Source of the DNA: Halomonas elongata DSM 2581 | Lineage (GTDB): Bacteria; Pseudomonadota; Gammaproteobacteria; Pseudomonadales; Halomonadaceae | Length of the DNA stretch: 64,000 nt | Assembly: GCF_000196875.2 (NCBI RefSeq) | Contig: NC_014532.2 | Coordinates: 1,984,001-2,048,000, forward strand | Reading direction: 5' to 3' | In this document: positions 47,649 through 55,805 of the stretch, piece after piece | Numbering within the stretch: position 1 is the stretch's first letter | Layout: each line of letters opens with the position of its first letter | Notes under the pieces: model-generated | What the model was told of the DNA's origin: nothing | Seen by the model: the letters and a program-made list of their open reading frames with translations, nothing else | The model's database searches: none | Translations under genes and position numbers: made by a program

Positions 47649-48587
47649 TCAGTCGAAGTGCGCCTTGACCGCCTCGATGGCGGGTCGGCCATCACGCGCC
47701 TCGACACCCTCGAGCCAGGTCGCCACGGTATCGTAGTGCGCCGGGATCCATTCGCTGGCCACCTCGTCGGCGGGCCGCTCCTCGTAGCTATAGGCATGCA
47801 CCCAGTCGTTCTGGTCGGCAGTATCCACCACGTACTGGGTCATGAAGCGATGGACATCGCCATCCCGCTCCTTCAGATCGCTCGGCACCACGGTCCAGAC
47901 CGTGCTCTCGATCTGGGCCACGCCAGCATCATCGGCGTCTTCGAGATAGACGAGATCGAAGCTGACATTCATCCAGTGCGGCTCCCAGCCGACGAAGGTC
48001 ACCCATTGGCCATCGCGCATCTTCTGCTCGGCCTGGGCGAGCATCGCCGCCGTGGAACTCTCGCGCAGCTTCCAGTCGCCGAGATCGGCCAGATTCTCAT
48101 CGATGGCCGCATTGAGTGCGGTATTGATGCCAGTGCCCGCCTCGATGCCCAGGATGGTAGCGTCGAAGCGCTCGCGATAGGCATTCAAGTCCGCCACCGA
48201 CTCGACACCGGCTTCGTAGACATAGCGCGGCACCACCAGCCCGGAAACCGCCCCCTGGATATTGGCGACGGCCTTTTCCACCTTGCCGTCGGCCACCAGG
48301 GGTTCGACCATGTCGGTCTGCACTGGATACCAGCCGCCCAGGTAGGCGTCCAGGTCGCCCTCGGCAACGCCATTGAGGATCACGCTCACCGCCAGTTCTT
48401 CCTGGCGGGTCTCATAGCCCATGGCCTCCAGTAGCTGGGCGGCGACTTCGGACTTGACGGTCACTCCCGGCCAGGGCGGCACACCGAAGCGCACTTCCTC
48501 GAGGTCGGCCTGGGCCAGGGGGGCGGCCAGGGACGTCAGCGCCAGGGTGGCGCCCAGCAGGTGGCGACGACAGTGCGAAATCGGCAT
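47649..48587 (-). CDS. Betaine/carnitine-type ABC substrate-binding protein (CaiX-like), orphan 1
   Basis: Periplasmic binding protein of 312 residues with a Tat/Sec-like leader (MPISHCRRHLLGATLALTSL). The mature part opens EVRFGVPPWPGVTVKSEV and contains the EPHWMN segment that provides aromatic-cage Trp residues in OpuAC-type betaine binders. AGGAG lies 7 bases before ATG 48587. No permease or ATPase gene accompanies it; in Pseudomonas such orphans (CaiX, BetX, CbcX) share one core transporter. The promoter carries a motif shared with the carnitine operon, so carnitine is the likely ligand. Confidence 0.85.
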   Translation of the reverse strand: MPISHCRRHLLGATLALTSLAAPLAQADLEEVRFGVPPWPGVTVKSEVAAQLLEAMGYETRQEELAVSVILNGVAEGDLDAYLGGWYPVQTDMVEPLVADGKVEKAVANIQGAVSGLVVPRYVYEAGVESVADLNAYRERFDATILGIEAGTGINTALNAAIDENLADLGDWKLRESSTAAMLAQAEQKMRDGQWVTFVGWEPHWMNVSFDLVYLEDADDAGVAQIESTVWTVVPSDLKERDGDVHRFMTQYVVDTADQNDWVHAYSYEERPADEVASEWIPAHYDTVATWLEGVEARDGRPAIEAVKAHFD

Positions 48588-48646
48588 GGAGAACTCCTGT
48601 TGCATGGGGAATGTCTCCAGTCTGACGCCTTTCGTCGGGGTAACTT

Positions 48647-48681
48647 TGCAAAAGTCGACCCATAAGCGACACCATGCGACA
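48647..48681 (-). promoter_or_regulatory. Candidate operator with shared 13-base motif
   Basis: Minus-strand GTCGACTTTTGCA (48659-48647) matches the motif at 39630-39642 in 12 of 13 bases. Just upstream are two TGTCGC words 10 bases apart (48681 and 48671). The motif lies about 60 bases before the ATG, nearly the same distance as in the carnitine operon. The region is also the upstream region of the divergent regulator gene. Confidence 0.55.
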
Positions 48682-48772
48682 TTCTCGGTGCATCTCGCTT
48701 CCATTGCAACGGCTCCGAAGCCCTCTACAATCGTCTTCCCGATTCAACGCCCAACGGCCAGGTCCGACTGCC

Positions 48773-49732
48773 ATGCGTCTACAGCCCCAGGTTCCCGAAC
48801 CGGAATCCATCGGCTTTCTGCTGCTGCCGCGTTTCGCCATGGTGGCCTTCTTCTCGGCCATCGAGCCGCTGCGCATCGCCAACCGCATCAGCGGTCGCAC
48901 GCTGTTCCACTGGGATGTCATCAGTCGTGACGGCGGCCCCGTCACCGCCTCCAACGGCATGCCCCTCGCCGCCACCTGGTCGTTGCAGGATGCCCCCGAA
49001 ACGCCGAGCCTGGCGGTCTGCGCGAGCTTCGCCCCGGAACAGGCCCTCGATGGCGAGCTGCTGGAATGGCTGCGCTCGCGTGCCCGGGCCGGCTGCGTGC
49101 TGGGCGGCATGGATACCGGCTGTTTTGCGCTCGCCGCCGCCGGCCTGCTCGACGACCAGACCGTGACCCTGCACTGGGAGTCGCTGCCCGAATTCCGCGC
49201 GCGATTTCCCGGGATCGAGGCGGTCGAATCGCTCTACGAAGTCTCGGCCGAAGGCTTCTCCTGCGCCGGCGGTAGTTCGGCCATCGACATGAGCCTGGAC
49301 CTGATCGCCCGTCGACACGGCAACGAGCTGGCCGCTCTGGTGCGCGAACAGCTCGTCCACGACCAGGGGCGTCTGCCCGCCAGCCGGCAGCGCCACATCG
49401 CACGGCCGACCGGAGATGCCGACCCGATGCTCGACCGGGCCATCGCGCTGATGGAGACTCACCTGGAAGCCCCCCTGGGTATCCAGGCGCTGGCCGATGA
49501 ACTCGGCCTCTCCTGGCGCCGCCTCGAGCGCCTCTTCGAGCGTCACCTGGGCCAGACACCGCGGCATTTCTACCTGGAGCGCCGCCTGGCCCATGCCCAC
49601 CAGCTATTGATCGACACCCGCCACAGCGTCATGGACATCGCCCTGGCCAGCGGTTTTGCCTCGGCCTCCAGCTTCACGCGGGCCTTCCGTCGTCGCTACG
49701 GGCTGACGCCCAGCCAACTGCGGCAGCGTTGA
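48773..49732 (+). CDS. GlxA-family AraC-type regulator, copy 2
   Basis: A 319-residue paralogue of the regulator at 46615-47577, sharing near-identical openings (GFLLLPRF, then MVAFFSAIEPLRIANRISGR). Sensor domain 1-190 keeps GGMDTGCFALAAAG; AraC helices occupy about 215-319. ATG 48773 was chosen because family similarity starts there. It is divergent from the first binding-protein gene and 112 bases upstream of the gamma-butyrobetaine-dioxygenase-like gene on the same strand, so it may control either or both. Confidence 0.87.
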   Translation: MRLQPQVPEPESIGFLLLPRFAMVAFFSAIEPLRIANRISGRTLFHWDVISRDGGPVTASNGMPLAATWSLQDAPETPSLAVCASFAPEQALDGELLEWLRSRARAGCVLGGMDTGCFALAAAGLLDDQTVTLHWESLPEFRARFPGIEAVESLYEVSAEGFSCAGGSSAIDMSLDLIARRHGNELAALVREQLVHDQGRLPASRQRHIARPTGDADPMLDRAIALMETHLEAPLGIQALADELGLSWRRLERLFERHLGQTPRHFYLERRLAHAHQLLIDTRHSVMDIALASGFASASSFTRAFRRRYGLTPSQLRQR

Positions 49733-49742
49733 CCAAACGCCT

Positions 49743-49783
49743 CGACTGTCGAGTCGTGCACAGTCGATGTCGAATCGGGTCGC
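49743..49783 (+). promoter_or_regulatory. Inverted repeat and half-sites before the dioxygenase gene
   Basis: CGACTGT (49743-49749) pairs with ACAGTCG (49760-49766). It is followed by TGTCGA and GGTCGC words 10 bases apart (49768, 49778), resembling the half-sites in the other quaternary-amine promoters. The gene starts at 49845. Confidence 0.35.
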
Positions 49784-49844
49784 TTTCGATCGCACGGCGG
49801 CTGGCACTCTGGGCGCCACTCGACACCGCAGCCCAGGAGGTTCC

Positions 49845-51077
49845 ATGACGACCGACACCGCCCTTCCGCCGACGCCGGATTACGATGCCTGGCCGATCGA
49901 GGCCCGTCTCCAGGCCGTGGAAAGCTCCCCGCGCCAGGTCTCGGTGCGCTGGAGCGACGGCCGTGTCAGCCGTTATCACAGCATCTGGCTGCGCGAGAAT
50001 GCCGCCGACGACACCACCGTCAATCCGGCGACCCGCGAGCGCATCCTCGACCTCTCCACCCTGCCTGCCTGGCCGGAGATCGCGAATGCCGAAATCGACG
50101 GCAGCGGCGCACTGTGCATCGACTTCGTGCCCGAAGAGCGTCGCCTGCGCTTTCACCCCGGCTGGTTGCGTGCCCACGACTATGACAATGCCGCCGACGA
50201 TGAGGCGCCGCTGGTCCCGGTGACCACCTGGCGTGGCGGCCCCGGCGAGCGGCCCGACAGCCTGGACGCCAGCGGCCTGCTCGACAGCGAACCCGGCGAC
50301 GACGCCGAGGAAGCGATCCTCGCTCCGGCGCTGGAGGCCATTCTCGGCAAGGGGCTGGCCCGCCTGCGCAACCTGCCCACCGAGCCCGGCTCGCTGGAAG
50401 CCATTGCCCGGCGCATCGGCCCCGTGCGTCCCACCAATTTCGGGCAGTTGTTCGACGTCCGCGCCAAGCCGGAACCGGACTCCAACGCCTATACCTCCAT
50501 CGCCCTGCCGCCTCACGTGGACCTGCCGACCCGCGAGTATCATCCCGGGCTCCAGTGCCTGCACTGCCTCGAGAACAGCGTGGCCGGCGGCGAAGCGGTG
50601 ATGCTCGACGGCTTCGCCGTGGCCGAGGCCCTGCGCGAACGCGACCCGCAGGCCTACGCCACCCTGACCCGCGTGCGCTGGCGCTTCGCCAATACGGCCC
50701 GCACCACCGATCATGTCTGGCACGCGCCGATGATTCGCCTGGATGCCCGGGGCGAACTGCTCGAAGTGCGCATCGCCGATTTCCTGCGCGGCCCCCTGCA
50801 GACCGATTTCGCGGAGGTCGAGCCGGCCTACGAAGCCCTGATGGCCCTGCAACGCCTGCTGCGCGAACCCGAGTTCGCCATTCGCTTCACCTACCAGCCC
50901 GGCGATCTGGTGATCTTCGACAACCGGCGTCTGCTCCATGCCCGGGATGCCTTCGAAGGCGACAGCGGACACCGCTGGCTGCAGGGATGCTACCTGGAAC
51001 GCGACGAGATCCGCTCGCGCTATCGCATGATCCAGCGCGCCCGGCGTCAGCGACGGATCGGCGCCGAGGAGCGCTGA
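49845..51077 (+). CDS. Gamma-butyrobetaine dioxygenase-like enzyme (TauD/BBOX family)
   Basis: A 410-residue Fe(II)/2-oxoglutarate oxygenase, predicted to hydroxylate gamma-butyrobetaine to L-carnitine or a close analogue. The N-terminal small domain (residues 25-115) has SIWLRENAADDT where family members have WLRDNC with zinc-binding Cys; those Cys are missing here. The catalytic core has H224 and D226 (PPHVDLP), H365 (RRLLHARDAF), R377 and the conserved NAYT tyrosine of the cation cage. CAGGAGG precedes ATG 49845. The product would feed the carnitine operon. Confidence 0.82.
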   Translation: MTTDTALPPTPDYDAWPIEARLQAVESSPRQVSVRWSDGRVSRYHSIWLRENAADDTTVNPATRERILDLSTLPAWPEIANAEIDGSGALCIDFVPEERRLRFHPGWLRAHDYDNAADDEAPLVPVTTWRGGPGERPDSLDASGLLDSEPGDDAEEAILAPALEAILGKGLARLRNLPTEPGSLEAIARRIGPVRPTNFGQLFDVRAKPEPDSNAYTSIALPPHVDLPTREYHPGLQCLHCLENSVAGGEAVMLDGFAVAEALRERDPQAYATLTRVRWRFANTARTTDHVWHAPMIRLDARGELLEVRIADFLRGPLQTDFAEVEPAYEALMALQRLLREPEFAIRFTYQPGDLVIFDNRRLLHARDAFEGDSGHRWLQGCYLERDEIRSRYRMIQRARRQRRIGAEER

Positions 51078-51127
51078 GCTGATGTCCAGCGCCGCATGGT
51101 CGAACCTGGACAGCTTTCAGAGGATGC

Positions 51128-52126
51128 CTAGCCCCGTTCGGCGGTCACGCTGGGCGCCTCCCCGAAGCGCGCCCGGTAGGCCCGGGAAAAGTGCGCCAGG
51201 TGCGCGAAGCCGGTGGCCAGCGCCGCCTCGGTGACCCGGCAGCGGCTGGCGGCGAGCAGACGTTGGGCCTGGTCCAACCGCATGCCCAGATAGCACTGTT
51301 TGGGCGTCTCGCCGAAATGCGCCATGAAACGGCGCGTCAATTGGCGCTGCGACTGTCCCACCAGCCGACAGATCTCGGGAATGGGCAGCGCCTGGGCCAG
51401 GTTCGCCTCCATCACCGCCAGGGCCCGCAGCACGCTGCGCGGCAAGTGCGCATAGCGCTCGTCCCGGCTCGGCGAGGGATCGTCATTGCCGCGCTGGTGT
51501 ACCAGTTGACGACCCACGGCATTGGCCAGCGCCGGGCCATAGAGCCGCTCCATCCAGGCCAGCATCATGTCGATGCTCGCCGAACCGCCCGACCCGGTCA
51601 GCCGCGACGCATCCAGCTCGAAACGCGCCGGGCTGATCCTGAGATGCGGGAACTCGCGGCGAAACGCCGGCACGCTTTCCCAGTGCATCGCCACCCGATG
51701 CCCTTCCAGCACCCCCGCCCGCGCGAGGATGAAGGGTGCCGTGTCCAGCCCGCCCAACCAGCCACCGTGCGCCGCCACCCGCCTCAGCACGGCGAGATCC
51801 TGCCCCCGGATGGTGGCCTCTGCCTCATAGGAAGACACCACCATCAGGTGCGCGGCATCGGCCACGTCATCGAGCTCGCCGTCCACATCGATCCGCACGC
51901 CGTTGCTGGCCACCAGTCCTTCCCCATCGGCGGACAAGAGTCGCCAGGCGAACAGGTCCCGACCGAAGCGGTTGGCCACGCGCAGTGGCTCCAGCAGGCA
52001 GAACAGGCTCAGCATCGAGAACTTGGGAACCAGCCAGACATCGAGGGTGTACTCGGCCTGTTCGGGCGCCAGCAAGGGCGGTGAATCCGGCCGCGGATAG
52101 GGCCAGGTATCGGCAAACTCACTCAT
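51128..52126 (-). CDS. GlxA-family AraC-type regulator, copy 3
   Basis: A 332-residue member of the same family, more distant from the other two: its sensor domain reads WLVPKFSMLSLFCLLEPLRVANRF and has GGLDTAPFILARAG, without the Cys found in copies 1 and 2. The C-terminal AraC domain ends FAHLAHFSRAYRARFGEAP. It is transcribed away from the tmpA-like gene at 52265 and is the natural candidate to control it. ATG 52126 is the likely start, but it lacks a clear ribosome-binding site and an upstream ATG at 52165 is possible. Confidence 0.85.
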   Translation of the reverse strand: MSEFADTWPYPRPDSPPLLAPEQAEYTLDVWLVPKFSMLSLFCLLEPLRVANRFGRDLFAWRLLSADGEGLVASNGVRIDVDGELDDVADAAHLMVVSSYEAEATIRGQDLAVLRRVAAHGGWLGGLDTAPFILARAGVLEGHRVAMHWESVPAFRREFPHLRISPARFELDASRLTGSGGSASIDMMLAWMERLYGPALANAVGRQLVHQRGNDDPSPSRDERYAHLPRSVLRALAVMEANLAQALPIPEICRLVGQSQRQLTRRFMAHFGETPKQCYLGMRLDQAQRLLAASRCRVTEAALATGFAHLAHFSRAYRARFGEAPSVTAERG

Positions 52127-52199
52127 GATGGCCAAAAAAATCAAATAAAGGGCGAATTTATGCAAATACTAGCGGCAAGGTAGCGTTAGGGTAAAGCCA

Positions 52200-52225
52200 G
52201 TCGCGCATCGGCGCCGGTGGCGACA
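52200..52225. promoter_or_regulatory. Inverted GTCGC/GCGAC sites between regulator 3 and tmpA
   Basis: GTCGC (52200-52204) and GCGAC (52220-52224) flank a GC-rich palindromic centre (GGCGCC) in the divergent promoter region, 41 bases before the tmpA-like ATG. The half-sites resemble the TGTCGC words of the other GlxA-linked promoters but are inverted. Confidence 0.35.
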
Positions 52226-52264
52226 CTTCGTCACGGTCCACGCAATACCCGGAGATAGATCGTC

Positions 52265-53404
52265 ATGACCGCAAGCGGCAAGCTGTGGCTGTCCTCGGCC
52301 GGACAGCGCCTGAACCTCGAAACCCAGGGCCTGACCCGCGAATTCGCCGCCCTCTGGCTGCGCGAGCGAGCGCCCGATCCCGAAACTCTGGACCCTCGCA
52401 CCGGCCAGCGCCTGATCGAGGCCGCCGAGCTGCCACTCGACCTGGCCCTGGAAAGCGCCAAACTGAACGGCGAGCGGGTAGCGCTGCGTTTCAGCGACGG
52501 CCACGTCACCGACTTTCCACTCGCCGAGCTGATCGAGGCCGGCGCCGAAATCGACTCCAGCGTGCCCGGCCGCAGCCTCTGGGATGCCAGCCTGGCCGAG
52601 CCACCCCGGGCGGATTTCGCGGCCGCCCGTCAGGACGATGCCGCCCTGCTCGACATGCTCGAGAACCTGCATCGCTTCGGCTTCGTGCTGGTCTCTGGCG
52701 TGCCCACCGAGGAAGACGGCATGCAGGCGTTGATCGACCGCATCGGCCCCCTGCGTCGCACCAACTGGGGTGGCATCGCCGACGTCAAGTCGGTGGCCAA
52801 TGCCTATGACCTGACCATGACCCAGCGGGGGCTCGAGCCGCACACCGACAACCCCTATCGCGACCCCATCCCCGGCTACATCTGGCTGCACTGCCTGACC
52901 AATGCCGCCGATGGCGGCGACAACACCCTGGTCGACGGCTACCAGGCCGCGCTGACCCTCAAGGCCCGCGACCCCGAGGCCTTCGAATGCCTGACCCGCG
53001 TCGCCCCGGGCTTTCGCTACCACGACGACACCACTCGGCTGGAGGGCGAAGGCCCCCTGATCGAGCTCGACAGCCACGGTCGCCTGGCACGCGTGCGCTT
53101 TTCCAATCGCACCGAACGCGTCGACGCCCTGCCCGCCGATGAGCTCGAGCGCTACTATGCCGCGCGACGCGCCTTCTATCGCCTGATCACCTCGGACGAG
53201 CTGACCGTTCACCTCAAGCTCGATCCCGGCCAGATGCTGATCATGGACAACTATCGCCTGTTGCACGGACGTCGCGCCTACCAACTCGCCGGCGGCGTGC
53301 GCCATCTGCGCCAGGGCTATGTCGACCGCGACAGCACCGCCAGCCGCCGCCTGGTGCTGCGTCGCCAGCTATCCAGCCAACCGTCCCAGGAGGCCAGCGC
53401 ATGA
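52265..53404 (+). CDS. TmpA-like 2-trimethylaminoethylphosphonate dioxygenase
   Basis: A 379-residue TauD/BBOX-family oxygenase. Iron ligands are H193 and D195 (PHTDNPY) and H334 (LLHGRRAY), the 2-oxoglutarate Arg is R346, and Y181 (ANAYD) fits the quaternary-ammonium cage. The zinc cysteines of the small domain are absent (LWLRERAPDP). On fold alone it could be a gamma-butyrobetaine hydroxylase. The 4-base overlap with a PhnZ/TmpB-type HD oxygenase gene makes alpha-hydroxylation of 2-trimethylaminoethylphosphonate the better guess. Confidence 0.78.
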   Translation: MTASGKLWLSSAGQRLNLETQGLTREFAALWLRERAPDPETLDPRTGQRLIEAAELPLDLALESAKLNGERVALRFSDGHVTDFPLAELIEAGAEIDSSVPGRSLWDASLAEPPRADFAAARQDDAALLDMLENLHRFGFVLVSGVPTEEDGMQALIDRIGPLRRTNWGGIADVKSVANAYDLTMTQRGLEPHTDNPYRDPIPGYIWLHCLTNAADGGDNTLVDGYQAALTLKARDPEAFECLTRVAPGFRYHDDTTRLEGEGPLIELDSHGRLARVRFSNRTERVDALPADELERYYAARRAFYRLITSDELTVHLKLDPGQMLIMDNYRLLHGRRAYQLAGGVRHLRQGYVDRDSTASRRLVLRRQLSSQPSQEASA

Positions 53405-53988
53405 ACCAGGCCAGTTTCCGCCGTTTCGACGAAAGCCGGCTCGACGAGTGGCAATTGATCGATGCCCGCTTCCGCGACTACCAGGCCGACGCCCCGCGCC
53501 GCGTGCTCGAACACCTCCACCGCCTGGCCGGCGACCATCACGGCTATCCCGTGGATCGCTTCGAGCACTGCCTGCAGACCGCCACCCGAGCGCTGCGCGA
53601 CGGTGCCGACGAGGAAATGGTCGTGTGCGCCCTGCTGCATGACATCGGCGACGACCTGGCACCGGCCAATCATGCCGAGATCGCCGCGGGCATTCTCGAG
53701 CCGTTCATCGACCCCTTGAACGCCTGGATGATCCGCCATCACGAGCTCTTCCAGGGTTACCATTACCGCCATTTCTTCGGCCAGGACCGCCACGCCCGGG
53801 AGCAGTTCCGCGACCACCCGGCCTACGCCCGCACAGTGCGCTTCTGCGACCACTGGGACCAGGCGAGTTTCGATCCCGGCTACGACACCCTGCCGCTCGA
53901 GCATTTCGTGCCCATGGTCGAGCGCGTCCTGAGCCGTCCGCCCTTCGGCGGCCTGCCCGACCCGATCGAGGAGAACGAGCCCCGATGA
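53401..53988 (+). CDS. TmpB/PhnZ-like HD-domain mixed-valent diiron oxygenase
   Basis: A 195-residue HD-domain protein close in plan to PhnZ: residues 54-83 read FEHCLQTATRALRDGADEEM and then ALLHDIG. The six metal ligands of PhnZ can be traced as H56, H80, D81, H91, H114 and D153. Such enzymes use O2 to cleave the C-P bond of an alpha-hydroxyphosphonate. With a TmpA-like partner the products would be glycine betaine and phosphate. The gene overlaps those on both sides by 4 bases, so three proteins are made from one coupled unit. Confidence 0.82.
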   Translation: MNQASFRRFDESRLDEWQLIDARFRDYQADAPRRVLEHLHRLAGDHHGYPVDRFEHCLQTATRALRDGADEEMVVCALLHDIGDDLAPANHAEIAAGILEPFIDPLNAWMIRHHELFQGYHYRHFFGQDRHAREQFRDHPAYARTVRFCDHWDQASFDPGYDTLPLEHFVPMVERVLSRPPFGGLPDPIEENEPR

Positions 53989-55580
53989 CTTGTGCCCAGC
54001 GACTGATCCAGCTCCTCGAGGCCTACGGCGTCGACACCGCCTTCGGCATCCCCGGCGTGCATACCATCGAACTGTACCGCGCCCTGGGCGAGAGCCGGCT
54101 GCGCCATGTCACGCCGCGTCACGAACAGGGAGCCGGCTTCATGGCCGACGGCCATGCCCGGGCGAGCGGCAAGCCCGCCGCCTGCTTCATCATCACCGGC
54201 CCCGGCATGACCAACATCGCCACCGCCATGGGTCAGGCCCTGGCCGACTCGGTACCCATGCTGGTGATCTCCAGCGTCAACCAGCGCGCCAGCCTGGGGC
54301 GCGGCCAGGGGCGCTTGCACGAGATGCCCCACCAGCGCGAGACACTGGCCGGCGTCAGCGTGTTCAGCCACACCCTGCACGACCCCGAGGCACTGCCCGA
54401 GGTGCTGGCCCGCGCCTTCTCGATATTCGACAGCGCCCGTCCCGGCCCCGTGCATATCGAGATCCCCCTGGACGTGATGGGCGCCCCGGTATCCGATGCC
54501 CCCGTCACACCGACCCGCACCTACCCGCCGGCACCGGCTCCCGAGGCATTGACCAAGGCCGCCGAATGGCTCGGCGCCGCAGCTCGTCCGCTGGTGCTGC
54601 TCGGTGGCGGCACCGCCGATGCCCCGGACGCCGCCCGCGCCCTGGTCGAACGACTCGACGCCCCGGCGTTCACCACCATCAACGCCAAGGGCGTACTGGG
54701 ACTCGACCATCCGCTGGATCTGGGCGCCACCGCCAGCCTGCCCGCCGCCCGCCGGCTGGCCCGCGAAGCCGACGTGGTACTGGCCATCGGCACGGAGCTC
54801 GGCGAGACCGACTATGACCTGGTCTTCGACGGCGGCTTCGTCCTCGACGGCCGCCTGATCCGGGTCGATATCGATCCCCAGCAGCTCGGTCGCAACCAGG
54901 CCGCCGACCTGGCCCTGCTCGCCGAAGCCGGCCAGGCCATGACGGCCCTGACCGAACGACTGCCCGAATCAGCAGGACGCGACGGCGCCGCTCGCGCCGA
55001 GGCCGTGCATCGGGAACTGGCTCTCGCCGAGGATCCCGAGCTCGTCCCCTACGCACCGCTCTTCACCACCTTGCGCCAGGCCCTGCCCGAGGCCATTGTC
55101 GTCGGCGACTCCACCGGCCCCGTCTATGCCGGCAACTTCCTGGCTTCACTGCCGGCACCGCGTCGCTGGTTCAACGCCGCCACCGGCTTCGGCACCCTCG
55201 GCTACGGCCTGCCCGCCGCCCTCGGTGCGGCGCTGGCCTGTCCCGATCGGCCGGTGGTCGCCCTGGTCGGTGACGGCGGGTTGCAGTTCGTGCTCGGCGA
55301 ACTGGGCACCGCCCGCGACCTGGGCCGCCCCGTCGCGGTAGTGATCTGGAACAACGACGGCTATGACGAGATACGCCGCTACATGGCCGCAAGCGAGATA
55401 CCCAAGCTCGGTGTCGACCTGGCCGCCCCCGACTTCCAGGCCCTGGCACAGGCTTTCGCCTGCCGCTACCGCCGCATCGCCGACCCGGCCACGCTTGGCG
55501 AGGCCCTGTCCAGCCTCAACGACACCACATCGCCACTGATCGTCGAGGTCGACGCCGCCGGCTGGGCCGACTCACTTTAG
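53985..55580 (+). CDS. ThDP-dependent 2-oxoacid decarboxylase, AruI-like
   Basis: A 531-residue enzyme of the acetolactate-synthase fold, closest in my recall to AruI (5-guanidino-2-oxopentanoate decarboxylase) of P. aeruginosa: it shares AYGVDTAFGIPGVHTIELYR at the N-terminus and RHEQGAGFMADG with catalytic E47. The ThDP motif is GDGGLQFVLGELGTAR followed by NNDGY. It should decarboxylate a 2-oxoacid with a cationic side chain to the aldehyde. It is coupled to the TmpB-like gene by overlap, an unusual pairing. The AruH-like transaminase lies 1.9 kb downstream on the same strand. Confidence 0.82.
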   Translation: MTCAQRLIQLLEAYGVDTAFGIPGVHTIELYRALGESRLRHVTPRHEQGAGFMADGHARASGKPAACFIITGPGMTNIATAMGQALADSVPMLVISSVNQRASLGRGQGRLHEMPHQRETLAGVSVFSHTLHDPEALPEVLARAFSIFDSARPGPVHIEIPLDVMGAPVSDAPVTPTRTYPPAPAPEALTKAAEWLGAAARPLVLLGGGTADAPDAARALVERLDAPAFTTINAKGVLGLDHPLDLGATASLPAARRLAREADVVLAIGTELGETDYDLVFDGGFVLDGRLIRVDIDPQQLGRNQAADLALLAEAGQAMTALTERLPESAGRDGAARAEAVHRELALAEDPELVPYAPLFTTLRQALPEAIVVGDSTGPVYAGNFLASLPAPRRWFNAATGFGTLGYGLPAALGAALACPDRPVVALVGDGGLQFVLGELGTARDLGRPVAVVIWNNDGYDEIRRYMAASEIPKLGVDLAAPDFQALAQAFACRYRRIADPATLGEALSSLNDTTSPLIVEVDAAGWADSL

Positions 55581-55614
55581 CGACCCGAACGCCCCGATCC
55601 TTTCCCTCTGAGGT

Positions 55615-55633
55615 GGAGATGGTTTTCATCTCC
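55615..55633 (+). terminator. Hairpin after the ThDP enzyme gene
   Basis: GGAGATG / CATCTCC stem with a GTTTT loop, 35 bases past the stop. It is short and has no U-tract, so termination is not certain. Confidence 0.4.
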
Positions 55634-55651
55634 TCCCGGCAATCAGGAAGG

Positions 55652-55788
55652 CGCTGATTTATGTTGCGAGCGAAGAGAGGCTGGCCGCCGCCGGAACAGA
55701 AAAACCGCAGTTTACACGGGCGTAAATGAGGATTTTGAGTACCGCCGGCGGCCAGGATATCGAGCGCAGCAATAAATCAGTGTTTTCC
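55652..55788 (-). repeat. Dispersed palindromic repeat, copy with nested hairpin insertion
   Basis: The outer parts, CTGATTTATGTTGCGAGCG (55654-55672) and CGAGCGCAGCAATAAATCAG (55761-55780), are those of the simple copy at 35815-35855. Between them about 88 bases are inserted whose ends (55681-55694 and 55742-55755) form a 13-of-14 base-pair inverted repeat rich in GCC. The whole is a candidate for a nested miniature element. It fills most of the gap before the binding-protein gene at 55806. Confidence 0.78.
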
Positions 55789-55805
55789 AAGGAGACCTCC
55801 GAGAT

